A program made the translations under genes and the position numbers. DNA of 64,000 bases from Campylobacter rectus (GTDB lineage: Bacteria; Campylobacterota; Campylobacteria; Campylobacterales; Campylobacteraceae): the NCBI RefSeq assembly GCF_004803795.1, contig NZ_CP012543.1, forward strand, positions 2,046,001 to 2,110,000, in the 5' to 3' direction. This document shows, piece after piece, positions 26,239-34,962 of this stretch. The notes beneath the pieces were generated by a model that was not told where the DNA came from, searched no databases, and saw only the letters and a list, made by a program, of their open reading frames with translations. The first letter of the stretch is position 1; each line of letters opens with the position of its first letter.

Positions 26239-28182
26239 TCATTCGTCTGCGACTTTATCTTCGCTTAGAGTATCGCTGGGCTCGCCTAGATAAAAGCCCT
26301 GAAATTCATCCACGCCAAGCTCTATACAAGCGTCAAAAACCTCTTTTGAATGGACAAATTCGGCGATAATGGTGATATCAAGCTTTTTGGCAAAAGCGAT
26401 GATGGCGCCGGCAATCGCGCGCGAGTCCTCGCTTGAGTCGATATTTTTGATGATAGAGCCGTCGATTTTGATATAGTCGGGTTTTAGTTTTAGGATGTAG
26501 GAGAAGTTGCTGTATCCCGAACCAAAGTCGTCTATGGCGATCTTTGCGCCCATCCTGCGCACGCGCTCGATAAAGGCGCTGATACGCTCGATGTTTTCGA
26601 TATTTTCGTCTTCGAGTATCTCAAATATCACGCGCCCGGCCACCTTATATTTATTCATCTTTTCGATGATAAATACGCTCACGTCGCCGTCGGTCATATC
26701 GCGTCCCGATAGATTTACCGAGATCATAGTTTCCGGCTTATCGGCGATTAGCTTAAAGCTCTTTTCGATGAGCATTTTTTCGATATCGGTGTAGCGTTTG
26801 ATGCGTTTTGAGACCTCCAAAAAGATGCTTGGCGAGATGATTTCGTTGCTATTTTGTATGCGGATCAGCGTTTCATACTTTAAAATTTGTTTGTCTTTGT
26901 TAAATATCGGCTGATAAAACGGCACGATTTTGTCGTTTATGATGGCGTTTCGTATCATATTTGAGCGTTCTATTTGCTCTGCATATTGAGGCGTATCGTC
27001 GATATTTTTAAAGTAGCAAAAATAATCTTTCCCGGTTTGTTTAGCAAACTCCAGCGCCGTCATCGCCTTTTTAAACGTATCCGTCTCGTCAAGCGCAAAG
27101 CCCACCGTGCAATGGATCTCTATCTCGTTTTGCTCGCCGTCCTCGGTGGCTACGTCGATGACCAGGCCTTTGATATTGTCTAAAAGCTCGGTAGCCAGAT
27201 CCTCGTATCTGTCGATAAAAAGCTCCGCATCCTCGACCAGCGCGAACTGATCTGCACCGACGCGGTAAACCGCCATACCGTTATCGTCGGCGAATTTTTG
27301 CGAAATTTGCGTCATTTTTAGCAAAATTTGATCGCAAACCGCGGCGCCGAAGTAGTTATTCATTTTCCTAAATTCGTCGATATCCATAATGATGATTTTA
27401 GGATTTTTCATCGTCTCCGTGTCGCGCTCTAGGGCTGTTTTGTTAGGCAAGCCCGTCAAAGCGTCGCTATAAAGGCGCTTTTGCATCTGGGCGTTATTTT
27501 CTAAAAGCTTTTCGTTGCTTTTTACCAGTGAAATTTGATTGTCACGGATGCTTTTGTAAAAGAGCAAATACTGAAAAATACAAATGAGCACCATAATGCT
27601 CGTTACGATGAAAGCGTTTTTCATATTTACCGCAAACCATTGCGCAAAAAGCGGGTCGCCAAAGCCTGAAATTTTGACGTTGTGAATCATATTATAACCA
27701 AGTATCACGCCATCTATTTTCTTAAAATAGCAAACCTCGACTTTGTTATCGGGAATAAGGCTGATGCGCTTATAGACGCCTTTTTGCTCCAAATTTGTAT
27801 GAGCTTTGCCGCTCATATCGCAAAATTTATAAGGTAAATTTTCGCCTATTAGATTCGGATACTGCGAGCTGGCTAGCACCGTAAGCTCATTTTTGTCGCT
27901 CGTTTGCTTAAATATCCAAGACGGCACGGCTTTAATAGCCTCAGAGTAGCGTTGAAACTCCTTTATATCGCGCTTTGCGATATCTTTATATATGATTTCG
28001 ATTATATTCATATACGCTTCGACCTTTTCGTCTATACTGACGTTTGAAGGGTAATTGGTCGAATCTTGAAATTTATTATAAAATATAAAACACATCGCCA
28101 GGCACGAACATACTACGAGTATGGCGACCGGCAACACGATGAGGCGCCTTGTCGATTTTTTTAATTCTAAATTTTGCATCAA
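26239..28182 (-). CDS. Membrane GGDEF/EAL c-di-GMP protein (probable phosphodiesterase)
   Basis: A 647-residue inner-membrane protein: helix 1 (about residues 15-35), a periplasmic sensor-like domain (about 40-190), helix 2 (about 193-212), a short coiled segment, a GGDEF domain (about 240-390) and an EAL domain (about 400-640). The GGDEF signature is changed to GADQF, so cyclase activity is unlikely. The EAL domain keeps the catalytic set: Glu in YETLIRI, Asn in VNLSGRD, Glu in FEILED, the Asp pair in IDDFGSG, Lys in YIKIDG, Glu in IIAEFV and Gln in EFQGFYL. It is therefore probably active. The nearby LapA-like adhesin makes a role in adhesion control attractive, though the gene is not a standard LapD, which has a degenerate EAL. 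Confidence 0.9.
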   Translation of the reverse strand: MMQNLELKKSTRRLIVLPVAILVVCSCLAMCFIFYNKFQDSTNYPSNVSIDEKVEAYMNIIEIIYKDIAKRDIKEFQRYSEAIKAVPSWIFKQTSDKNELTVLASSQYPNLIGENLPYKFCDMSGKAHTNLEQKGVYKRISLIPDNKVEVCYFKKIDGVILGYNMIHNVKISGFGDPLFAQWFAVNMKNAFIVTSIMVLICIFQYLLFYKSIRDNQISLVKSNEKLLENNAQMQKRLYSDALTGLPNKTALERDTETMKNPKIIIMDIDEFRKMNNYFGAAVCDQILLKMTQISQKFADDNGMAVYRVGADQFALVEDAELFIDRYEDLATELLDNIKGLVIDVATEDGEQNEIEIHCTVGFALDETDTFKKAMTALEFAKQTGKDYFCYFKNIDDTPQYAEQIERSNMIRNAIINDKIVPFYQPIFNKDKQILKYETLIRIQNSNEIISPSIFLEVSKRIKRYTDIEKMLIEKSFKLIADKPETMISVNLSGRDMTDGDVSVFIIEKMNKYKVAGRVIFEILEDENIENIERISAFIERVRRMGAKIAIDDFGSGYSNFSYILKLKPDYIKIDGSIIKNIDSSEDSRAIAGAIIAFAKKLDITIIAEFVHSKEVFDACIELGVDEFQGFYLGEPSDTLSEDKVADE

Positions 28183-28247
28183 TCTTCTTTAAAAATTTTG
28201 CTCCCATTTTATCATTATTTACTTAAGTTAATTATTAAAGCTCAAAT

Positions 28248-28841
28248 TTATAAAAATAATTTATACGATAAAAAAAATGCAAAACCCAGCAAAATGACCG
28301 CGCAGACGTAATTTATCCACTTTGCGACATTTTGCGAGATAAATTTAGCGCTTTTATGCACGGCAAACGGCATCGAGGCGATCCAGATAAATATCGCCGC
28401 AACCAGTCCCGCAACAACCGCGCCCGCATTTTCAAAGCTTTTCGCAAAGCTAGCCACGCTAAGCCAAAAGCCAACGGTATAAGGATTTACAAGCGTGACG
28501 AAAAGCCCTTTCGCATAGTTTTTGGTAAAATTTGCCTGCACGCCCTGCGCTTGCGCTCTTATGGGTTTGTCGGCGTTTTTAAAGATGACGTAAGAGATGT
28601 AGGCAAGGTAGCAAAAGCCAAAAGCGCCGATGATTTTTTCTATTATCTCGCCTTGCAGATACCCCAGCACGCCAAACGCCAAAAGCAGCAGATACGCTAC
28701 ATCCGCACTCATCGCGCCAAGCCCTATGGCAAAAGCCGACCGAAACGAATTTATCGCCGCGCTCATTATCATCACGTTTACGGGCCCTATCGGTACCGCC
28801 GCGCTAAAACCTAGAAGTAAGCCCTGCAAAAACGCGTTCAT
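28248..28841 (-). CDS. LysE-family amino acid exporter
   Basis: A 197-residue protein with about six membrane helices. The family signature near the N-terminus is GFSAAVPIGPVNVMIMSAA, and the typical loop before helix 2 is LGAMSADVAYLLLLAFGV. LysE/RhtB transporters export amino acids such as lysine, threonine or homoserine lactones; the substrate here is unknown. It is a single gene on the minus strand, 66 bp upstream of the GGDEF/EAL gene in reading direction. Confidence 0.88.
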   Translation of the reverse strand: MNAFLQGLLLGFSAAVPIGPVNVMIMSAAINSFRSAFAIGLGAMSADVAYLLLLAFGVLGYLQGEIIEKIIGAFGFCYLAYISYVIFKNADKPIRAQAQGVQANFTKNYAKGLFVTLVNPYTVGFWLSVASFAKSFENAGAVVAGLVAAIFIWIASMPFAVHKSAKFISQNVAKWINYVCAVILLGFAFFLSYKLFL

Positions 28842-29268
28842 TTTTCTCCTTTTTGATTTTTGTATTTTGGATTTTATCTAAATTCGGCTGATTTTTATGC
28901 CGACTAAATTTGACAAATTTTATCCCGCGTCGGCAACTGCTCCTTAAAAAGCGACTAATATCGCGCGTAAAGGATGATTGCTTCCTGGATTGCGAGAGCG
29001 AAAACGGCTGATTTTAAAAGCGAATTTTACCGGGATTTTAACAAAAGGCGGTTATTTTGATAAAACAACAAAATTTAAGGAAAAATAGCCTTTAAGCGTC
29101 TCTAAACGAGAGCGAAATTTTAAATTGAGATAAAATTTATAAAAACATTACAGAATTTAGCGCGAACCCTAAAGCAAATTCGGGAAATTTTATCTTATCT
29201 GGCTACCGTAAAAAGTATGTCGTTTATCGAAGTGCGCCGTAGAGGCTGCGAATAAAAATTTATTTAAA
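28842..29268. other. Intergenic region between LysE gene and adhesin terminators
   Basis: AT-rich, no gene seen. CTTTTTAAGGAGCAGTTGCC-like fragments and AAATTT words occur, but there is no known RNA or regulator motif. Confidence 0.45.
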
Positions 29269-29313
29269 TTCGTCTCGCAAAATTTAGCCTTTGGGGTAAA
29301 TTTACGAGACGAA
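29269..29313 (-). repeat. Long inverted repeat downstream of the adhesin
   Basis: Perfect 9-bp arms TTCGTCTCG and CGAGACGAA. They are followed inward by a second paired block, AAATTTA and TAAATTT, giving a 16-bp interrupted stem. It is the third hairpin after the adhesin stop. Confidence 0.6.
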
Positions 29314-29331
29314 ATTTGGAAATTATTTTTA

Positions 29332-29357
29332 ACTCGGCAAATTTAAATCCGCCGAGT
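29332..29357 (-). terminator. Probable transcription terminator of the adhesin gene
   Basis: Arms ACTCGGC and GCCGAGT (7 bp, perfect) enclose 12 bases. On the minus strand the hairpin is followed by TAAAAATAATTT, a moderate T-rich tail, 41 bp after the adhesin stop. Confidence 0.55.
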
Positions 29358-29372
29358 CGGTCAAATTTGATT

Positions 29373-29394
29373 CGTTTGCCAAATTTGGCAAACG
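29373..29394 (-). repeat. 22-bp perfect palindrome centred on AAATTT
   Basis: CGTTTGCC-AAATTT-GGCAAACG is perfectly self-complementary and lies 3 bp after the adhesin stop codon. It can form a strong cruciform or hairpin and is the clearest example of the recurrent gene-end palindromes in this window. Confidence 0.85.
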
Positions 29395-29397
29395 GTC

Positions 29398-32300
29398 TTA
29401 CAGATCGGTCGCGACCTCGTTTTCTACCTTGATCGTTACCGTCTGCGTCACGCCGCTGTTGTCGTTTGCGCTGCCGGTAAATGACTTATGCGTAGCATCC
29501 GCTCCGTCCGCGTTCCATTGGCCGCTAGATTTTGATTTTACGGTATCGTCGCTACCGCCCTTGATCTCTAGCGTCTTATTTTCTGAGCCAAGGTCTAGCA
29601 CGTCTTTTGGATCCACATTTACTACGGCGTTATTTACGGCGCTTGCGTCTACGGAGTTGATATTTTCCGTTACTTTCGCGATTTTTGAGAGATCGATGGT
29701 GTCGCCTTTATCCAGACTGTTTATGGTCAGATTGCCGTTATTATTAGTCGTGGTCATCTTGGTGTCGTTGCCTACATCCAAGACGGTGTTATCAACCTTC
29801 GCGCCGTTTTCGACGATGAGCGTGTCGTCGCCTTTGTCTCCATCCACTTTTTCTACATGGGTGTTTTTGTCGGCAACTTTAATTGTATCGTTATCAAGGT
29901 CTCCTTTGACTTCTTTTACTTTGGCTCCGTTTTTGATATTGATAATATCGTCGCCATGTCCGCCCTCTATCTTCTCGGTCACGGTGGCGTTATCTACCGT
30001 AATAGTATCTGTGCCTTTATCGCCATGAACCGATTTTACCGTTGCTTTATCGCTGATGGTTATCTTAGAGTCGCCGGAGCTTACGTCGCCGACACGTGAC
30101 ACCTCGGTATTTTCCCCGGCAACGGTTATGGTGTTGTTTCCGGTTTCATTATACATATTAGTATCTTTAGCGTTCGCTCCGTAAACCCAACCGGCTACTT
30201 TCGAGCCTCCATCTACATTTATTTTATTGTCTCCTTGATCTCCGGAAATGTTGCCATCTACGTTAGATTTGTTTTGAACCGAGATCTCGTCATTGCCCTC
30301 TTTGCCCATGATAGCCTCTTTGATAGTCTGGCCTTTGCTATTTTTGGCGCTTTGTCCCGCTACCTTGGATTTATCTACGGTGATCTTGTCGTCTCCGCCC
30401 TCGCCATTGATGATTCCTTCAATAGTGCTGCCGGATACATTTATGGTATCGTTACCGTCTACGCTACCGTCTTTACCGTTTGGCTTATTCTCGGCATCGC
30501 CGTATACGCCTTTCTTAACCGTGCTATCGGTTATATTTATATCGTCGTTACCTCTACCGCCCCAAACTTTACCTTCTACGGTCGAATTTGTAATATTTAT
30601 CTTATCATCGCCGTGTTGCCAATGCTTTTCGACAGATTCCGTATGCTGGTCTCCGTTTACGCCCTGATATGCCGATCTGTTATGCTTATCGCTTCCGGTT
30701 AGGTCGAATTTGCCGGTAGCTTTATTCCTTACATCGCCATAGAAGCTACCCTCTCCGCCAATCGTAGAATCGTTTATATTTATCGTATCGTTGCCGCCTT
30801 CTCCCAATACGCCGCCGACTTTGGATTTATTGACGTTTATCTCGTCATCGCCTCCATTTGTAAAGATAGTTCCTTTTACGGTGGCGTTATCTACCGTTAC
30901 TTTATCGACATTTCTATTGTCTATGTCTATATCGAAAGCCACCGTAGCCTTATCTTTTACGGTTACATCGTTCTGGGTTTCAGCCTTTACGCCGTTTTTA
31001 TCTTCGCCAAATTTATAGCCGGTTATTCTGCTTACGCTAGTATCCGCGCCCTCGACGGTTACCGTATTTTTACCGTCGCCTAGCTGTATGCCGGCATGCA
31101 TTTGTTGTTGAGCCTCGGCTGAATCCTTGTCTCCTACGGTAGCTCCGCCTTTTACGTTGATCTTATCGTTGCCGTCTCCGTCGTAAATTCCCGACTTGAC
31201 CTCGGCTTTGTTCGTAACGTTAATAGTATCGTCACCGTCTCCGGCTAAAATACCGCCGCGTTTTACATCGTTACCGTGCTCGTCTTTTACTACTTCGCCG
31301 TTTACCTTCGTGCCTTCTCCGTCTACATTTATCGTATCGTTACCGCTACCGCTGTTGATATTGGTTGAAATTTCGCCTCCGTTTTTGACGGTGATCTTGT
31401 CGTCTCCCGTTCCGGTCGAGATCATACCTACTTTAGCGCCGTCTACGGTGATGTCGTCGGCCTTATCGGAGCCGAAAATTTTAGGTTTTACGTTATCTTT
31501 CACTTTTACTACGGTAGTATCCGCTTTATTTTCGTATCCTGAAGTATCGGTATTTTCGCCTGCTACTACCAGCTTTTTGGCTTTATCCGAACCTATGATG
31601 GTTTTTTTATCTTTGCTTACAAACCAACCGTCTTGATAGTCAAATTTTTCCGGATCGTGATTTACGTATTCTTTATAAAATAATTCATTTCCTACGGTTT
31701 TATTTTGGGATTTTAAATTTTTAATTTTACCGCCCTCAACCATACCGTCCGGCAAAGCGTTTTTAAATGCATCGGATAATCCGGATCTTATATTCTGCAC
31801 TTCGCTGCTTGGAGGCGTTGTAGAGCCTGTATTGTTCTGAGCCGCGTCCAAGTTTTTAAAATAACTATTAGAGTGATCCAAAGGATTGGAATCCTTAGGA
31901 GTACTAAAGTTGTTTTTACCGCTCAAATTGCCCTCGTATATGGATTGTCCCAACTCGGCATTGTATGCGGACGAAGGAATTTCCATTATTGCAGGAGCCG
32001 AAGGTGCCGACGCATCTACATCGATACTTCCTTTTCCCGGAGCGCTTTCGTTTCCGCTTTGATCTTTTATAGTAGATGATACGGACGATGTTTTACCGTC
32101 TTGTACCGGAACTTTTATATCTACCGAACCTTTATTTACAATTTCCGGAGTTAATAAAGTCTCGGTTGTGGTAGTTTTTCCGTCAGGTCCCGTTACCGTT
32201 GTTTTTAACGTATCGCCCGGTTTAGCGTCATCAGGAATCGTAATTCTTGCCGTTGTGCTACCTGAATCGCCGTCGGTTTGATTTTCTTTAGGCGATAATG

Positions 32301-34203
32301 TTCCGCTATTGTCCGCATCCTCTGGGAATGTAACTTTTGGAGCCGAAGGTCCCGATGCATCTACATCGATACTTCCTTTTCCCGGAGCGCTTTCGTTTCC
32401 ACTTTGATCTTTTATAGTAGAGGATACGGACGATGTTTTACCGTCTTGTACCGGAACTTTTATATCTACCGAACCTTTATTTATAATTTCCGGAGTTAAT
32501 AAAGTCTCGGTTGTGGTAGTTTTTCCGTCAGGTCCCGTTACCGTTGTTTTTAACGTATCGCCCGGTTTAGCGTCATCAGGAATCGTAATTCTTGCCGTTG
32601 TGCTACCTGAATCGCCGTCGGTTTGATTTTCTTTAGGCGATAATGTTCCGCTATTGTCCGCATCCTCCGGGAATGTAACTTTTGGAGCCGAAGGTCCCGA
32701 TGCGCCCGGTTGATTTGAACCGCCGCCACCACCAGAGCCACCGCCAGAACCGCCACCGCCTGAGCCACCTGAACCGCCGCCAGAGCCACCATTAGAGCCA
32801 CCATTGGAGCCACCGGAGCCACCACCTGAGCCACCAGGATTACCCGGTTGATTTGAACCGCCACCGCCAGAACCACCGCCAGAGCCACCATTGGAGCCAC
32901 CGGAACCGCCAGGATTACCCGGTTGATTTGGTTGATTTGAACCGCCATTAGAACCACCATTGGAACCACCGCCAGAACCACCATTGGAGCCGCCTGAACC
33001 GCCGCCAGAACCACCATTGGAGCCACCACCAGAACCACCAGGATTACCCGGTTGATTTGAACCGCCGCCAGAGCCGCCACTGGAACCGCCGCCGCCTGAG
33101 CCACTGCCAGAGCCGCCATTGGAGCCGCCTGAGCCACCATTAGAGCCGCCGCCGGAACCACCATTGGAGCCACCACCAGAGCCACCATTAGAACCACCAT
33201 TGGAGCCGCCTGAGCCGCCAGGATTACCCGGTTGATTTGGTTGGTTTGAACCACCGCCTGAGCCACCGCCTGAACCACCTGAACCGCCGCCAGAGCCACC
33301 TGAACCGCCGCCGGAACCGCCATTGGAGCCACCGGAGCCACCATTGGAACCACCACCAGAGCCACCGCCGGAGCCACCGCCGGAGCCACCATTAGAGCCG
33401 CCTGAACCGCCGCCAGAACCACCATTGGAGCCACCACCAGAACCACCAGGATTACCCGGTTGATTTGAACCGCCGCCAGAACCGCCGGAACCACCACCTG
33501 AGCCACCTGAGCCACCTGAGCCACCGCCTGAACCACCGGAACCGCCGGAATTACCGCCCGAGTTGCCACCTGAACCGCCAGGATTACCCGGTTGATTTGA
33601 ACCGCCGCCACCTAAGCCACCACCGGAACCACCTAAGCCGCCAGAGCCGCCTGAACCAGCAGAACCGCCGGAATTACTCGGCCCCTGAGGTTGTGATTGC
33701 TGAGAATTAACATTCTCAGCGGCGCCGCTTACGGCAGCACCCGCAAATACGCTACTACTCTGAGGACTTTGGCTTGCTACGCCTAGGTCGCCATAGGCAG
33801 CGATTACGTTTGATATGTGTCCGCCTTGAGTAAATGCGACTTGACCCAGGCTCACGCCGTCCGATCCGTCGTCTCCGCCCGCTGCGGTCGCTTCCAGATC
33901 CTGGAGATCGGTTCCGTTTAGCAATGCTTGCTGCAATGCCTCGACGTCCGCCATCATCGCCTCGTTTCCAAAACCTTCGCTTACCGATACGCTTTGATCG
34001 AGTATTAGCGTGTCCTTGCCCAACATTACGATATCTTTACCGTCATTTGCCGAGATCACGATCTTAGACGACGTATCCTGTCCGACGATACTCTCTCCGA
34101 GATAGACTACGTCTCCTACGTTTAGCTCTCTTTTGGCGCCGCTACTGTCTACGGCTACGACTTTTCCCTCTATGCTTTTTACCACTCCGGCTTGAATTTG
34201 CAT
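29398..34203 (-). CDS. Giant LapA/RTX-like adhesin with retention module
   Basis: A 1601-residue secreted surface protein. Residues 1-105 form a retention module (GVVKSIEGKVVAVDSSGAKR, then LNVGDVVYLGESI) like that of LapA-type adhesins. It is followed by TAAG at residues 106-109, the motif cut by LapG periplasmic proteases. Next comes a Gly/Ser/Asn-rich region (about 165-530) of GGS, NGG and NQPGNPGG units, then two near-identical 115-residue Ig-like repeats (DNA period 345 bp). The C-terminal half has many RTX-like acidic repeats (GDGDDTINVTN, GDGNDKINVKG, GGRGNDDINITDS). There is no Sec signal, so secretion would be by a type I system not in this window. ATG 34203 has AAAGGAG upstream. Confidence 0.92.
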   Translation of the reverse strand: MQIQAGVVKSIEGKVVAVDSSGAKRELNVGDVVYLGESIVGQDTSSKIVISANDGKDIVMLGKDTLILDQSVSVSEGFGNEAMMADVEALQQALLNGTDLQDLEATAAGGDDGSDGVSLGQVAFTQGGHISNVIAAYGDLGVASQSPQSSSVFAGAAVSGAAENVNSQQSQPQGPSNSGGSAGSGGSGGLGGSGGGLGGGGSNQPGNPGGSGGNSGGNSGGSGGSGGGSGGSGGSGGGSGGSGGGSNQPGNPGGSGGGSNGGSGGGSGGSNGGSGGGSGGGSGGGSNGGSGGSNGGSGGGSGGSGGGSGGSGGGSGGGSNQPNQPGNPGGSGGSNGGSNGGSGGGSNGGSGGGSNGGSGGSNGGSGSGSGGGGSSGGSGGGSNQPGNPGGSGGGSNGGSGGGSGGSNGGSGGGSNGGSNGGSNQPNQPGNPGGSGGSNGGSGGGSGGGGSNQPGNPGGSGGGSGGSNGGSNGGSGGGSGGSGGGGSGGGSGGGGGSNQPGASGPSAPKVTFPEDADNSGTLSPKENQTDGDSGSTTARITIPDDAKPGDTLKTTVTGPDGKTTTTETLLTPEIINKGSVDIKVPVQDGKTSSVSSTIKDQSGNESAPGKGSIDVDASGPSAPKVTFPEDADNSGTLSPKENQTDGDSGSTTARITIPDDAKPGDTLKTTVTGPDGKTTTTETLLTPEIVNKGSVDIKVPVQDGKTSSVSSTIKDQSGNESAPGKGSIDVDASAPSAPAIMEIPSSAYNAELGQSIYEGNLSGKNNFSTPKDSNPLDHSNSYFKNLDAAQNNTGSTTPPSSEVQNIRSGLSDAFKNALPDGMVEGGKIKNLKSQNKTVGNELFYKEYVNHDPEKFDYQDGWFVSKDKKTIIGSDKAKKLVVAGENTDTSGYENKADTTVVKVKDNVKPKIFGSDKADDITVDGAKVGMISTGTGDDKITVKNGGEISTNINSGSGNDTINVDGEGTKVNGEVVKDEHGNDVKRGGILAGDGDDTINVTNKAEVKSGIYDGDGNDKINVKGGATVGDKDSAEAQQQMHAGIQLGDGKNTVTVEGADTSVSRITGYKFGEDKNGVKAETQNDVTVKDKATVAFDIDIDNRNVDKVTVDNATVKGTIFTNGGDDEINVNKSKVGGVLGEGGNDTININDSTIGGEGSFYGDVRNKATGKFDLTGSDKHNRSAYQGVNGDQHTESVEKHWQHGDDKINITNSTVEGKVWGGRGNDDINITDSTVKKGVYGDAENKPNGKDGSVDGNDTINVSGSTIEGIINGEGGDDKITVDKSKVAGQSAKNSKGQTIKEAIMGKEGNDEISVQNKSNVDGNISGDQGDNKINVDGGSKVAGWVYGANAKDTNMYNETGNNTITVAGENTEVSRVGDVSSGDSKITISDKATVKSVHGDKGTDTITVDNATVTEKIEGGHGDDIINIKNGAKVKEVKGDLDNDTIKVADKNTHVEKVDGDKGDDTLIVENGAKVDNTVLDVGNDTKMTTTNNNGNLTINSLDKGDTIDLSKIAKVTENINSVDASAVNNAVVNVDPKDVLDLGSENKTLEIKGGSDDTVKSKSSGQWNADGADATHKSFTGSANDNSGVTQTVTIKVENEVATDL
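32000..32690 (-). repeat. Two 345-bp near-identical repeats in the adhesin
   Basis: Encodes two copies of the Ig-like unit beginning SGPSAPKVTFPEDADNSGT. Only scattered base differences separate them, for example in PEIINKGS versus PEIVNKGS. Near-identity favours unequal recombination and change in copy number. Confidence 0.85.
32700..33680 (-). repeat. GC-rich Gly/Ser repeat tract in the adhesin (likely VNTR)
   Basis: About 1 kb made of permuted 9-15 bp units (CCGCCAGAGCCACC types), punctuated by seven or so NQPGNPGGSGG modules. Because the unit is a multiple of three, slippage would alter length without frame loss. An overlapping 353-residue frame here is a by-product of the repeat. Confidence 0.85.
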
Positions 34204-34232
34204 AAATGCTCCTTTGTTTTAAATTTGTGACA

Positions 34233-34238
34233 ATTATA
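34233..34238 (-). promoter_or_regulatory. Candidate -10 box of the adhesin gene
   Basis: TATAAT on the minus strand, 30-35 bp before the ATG. Confidence 0.4.
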
Positions 34239-34259
34239 TAATTATTTTAGGATTTTGTA

Positions 34260-34279
34260 TATTGTACCAAAGTACAATA
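34260..34279. promoter_or_regulatory. Operator-like inverted repeat upstream of the adhesin
   Basis: TATTGTAC-CAAA-GTACAATA: perfect 8-bp arms with a 4-bp spacer, about 20 bp upstream of the candidate -10 box. Its position over or beside the -35 region suggests a binding site for a dimeric regulator. The regulator is unknown. Confidence 0.5.
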
Positions 34280-34361
34280 CAGTCAAATTTGGAATCGTTC
34301 CAGGGTAAATTTAGGCCAAATTCAGGTGCAAATTTAACCTGCGCCCTTGATTCGGCCGGGA

Positions 34362-34469
34362 TTAAAATTTATTCTTTCTTACATCCGCTACGATTACATT
34401 CGCCATATCGTCTATTTGTGCGGTGATGTCGTTGGTAGTGCTTACGATGGCGGTTATATGCCCGCGATG
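34362..34469 (-). pseudogene. Relic C-terminus of a methyl-accepting chemotaxis protein
   Basis: Thirty-five residues in open frame ending at a TAA. They include ITAIVSTTNDITAQIDDMAN and VIVADVRKNKF, the characteristic tail of Campylobacter chemoreceptors (STTNDI..QIDEMA..I). Upstream in the same frame lies a stop, so only the tail remains. It sits between the adhesin promoter region and the DUF488 gene and shows that a receptor gene once occupied this locus. Confidence 0.7.
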
Positions 34470-34571
34470 TTAAAATAAGGCTTAATATTAAAAATTTATC
34501 GCTCGCTCCTCCAACAAATTTTACTTTTTGCAGTAAAATTCGAGTTAAATTTTGATATATAAGGATATTTC

Positions 34572-34946
34572 GTGTTTCAAGCTTTTAGGATTTATGATTT
34601 TATCAAAGACGACGAAAATAGCGATTTTTACGGCGTATTTGTCGATAGACTCTATCCGCGAGGTATAAAAAAGGAAGTTTTTAGCTCATTTTTGTGGCTA
34701 AAAGCCGTCACGCCTTCAAGCGAACTTAGGGCGTGGTTTCACGAAAACAGGGAAACCGGATTTGAGGAATTTAAGCTCAAATTTATGGCAGAACTTACGA
34801 ACAAAGAGGCGCTAGTTGGCCTAAACGAGCTAAAATCACTAGAAAAAACTTATGGCAAAATAGCGCTACTAACAGCGACAAAAGATATAAATTTCAGCCA
34901 TGTCACGGTGATTTTGGAAGCGCTTGAAGCGAGCAATCAAATTTAG
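34572..34946 (+). CDS. DUF488 family protein
   Basis: A 124-residue protein with the DUF488 pattern: VDRLYPRGIKKE at about residues 25-36, then LWLKAVTPSSELRAWFHEN (about 42-60) and ALLTATKDINFSH near 100. The family is small, cytoplasmic and uncharacterised; in other bacteria members sit near stress or metal genes. GTG start at 34572, with AAGGA 6-7 bases upstream. Single plus-strand gene, terminated by a hairpin that overlaps the stop codon. Confidence 0.82.
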   Translation: MFQAFRIYDFIKDDENSDFYGVFVDRLYPRGIKKEVFSSFLWLKAVTPSSELRAWFHENRETGFEEFKLKFMAELTNKEALVGLNELKSLEKTYGKIALLTATKDINFSHVTVILEALEASNQI

Positions 34947-34962
34947 CTTCGCCGCTAAATTT
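34939..34962 (+). terminator. Terminator hairpin overlapping the DUF488 stop
   Basis: AAATTTAGC-TTCGCC-GCTAAATTT, perfect 9-bp arms, followed by TGTTTTATTT. The stop codon TAG lies within the left arm. AAATTT words form the base of the stem. Confidence 0.7.

Noticed and set aside
29429-32079. Plus-strand frames opposite the adhesin
   Set aside because: Open because the adhesin repeats have biased composition; sequence is Ser/Val/Leu-rich without family resemblance.
32550-33611. 353-residue minus-strand frame in the adhesin repeat
   Set aside because: It is an alternate phase of the Gly/Ser repeat, with monotonous Val/Ala sequence; the repeat keeps all three frames open.
34204-34571. Complete chemotaxis gene before DUF488
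   Set aside because: Only a 35-residue tail is open; the rest of the receptor is absent.
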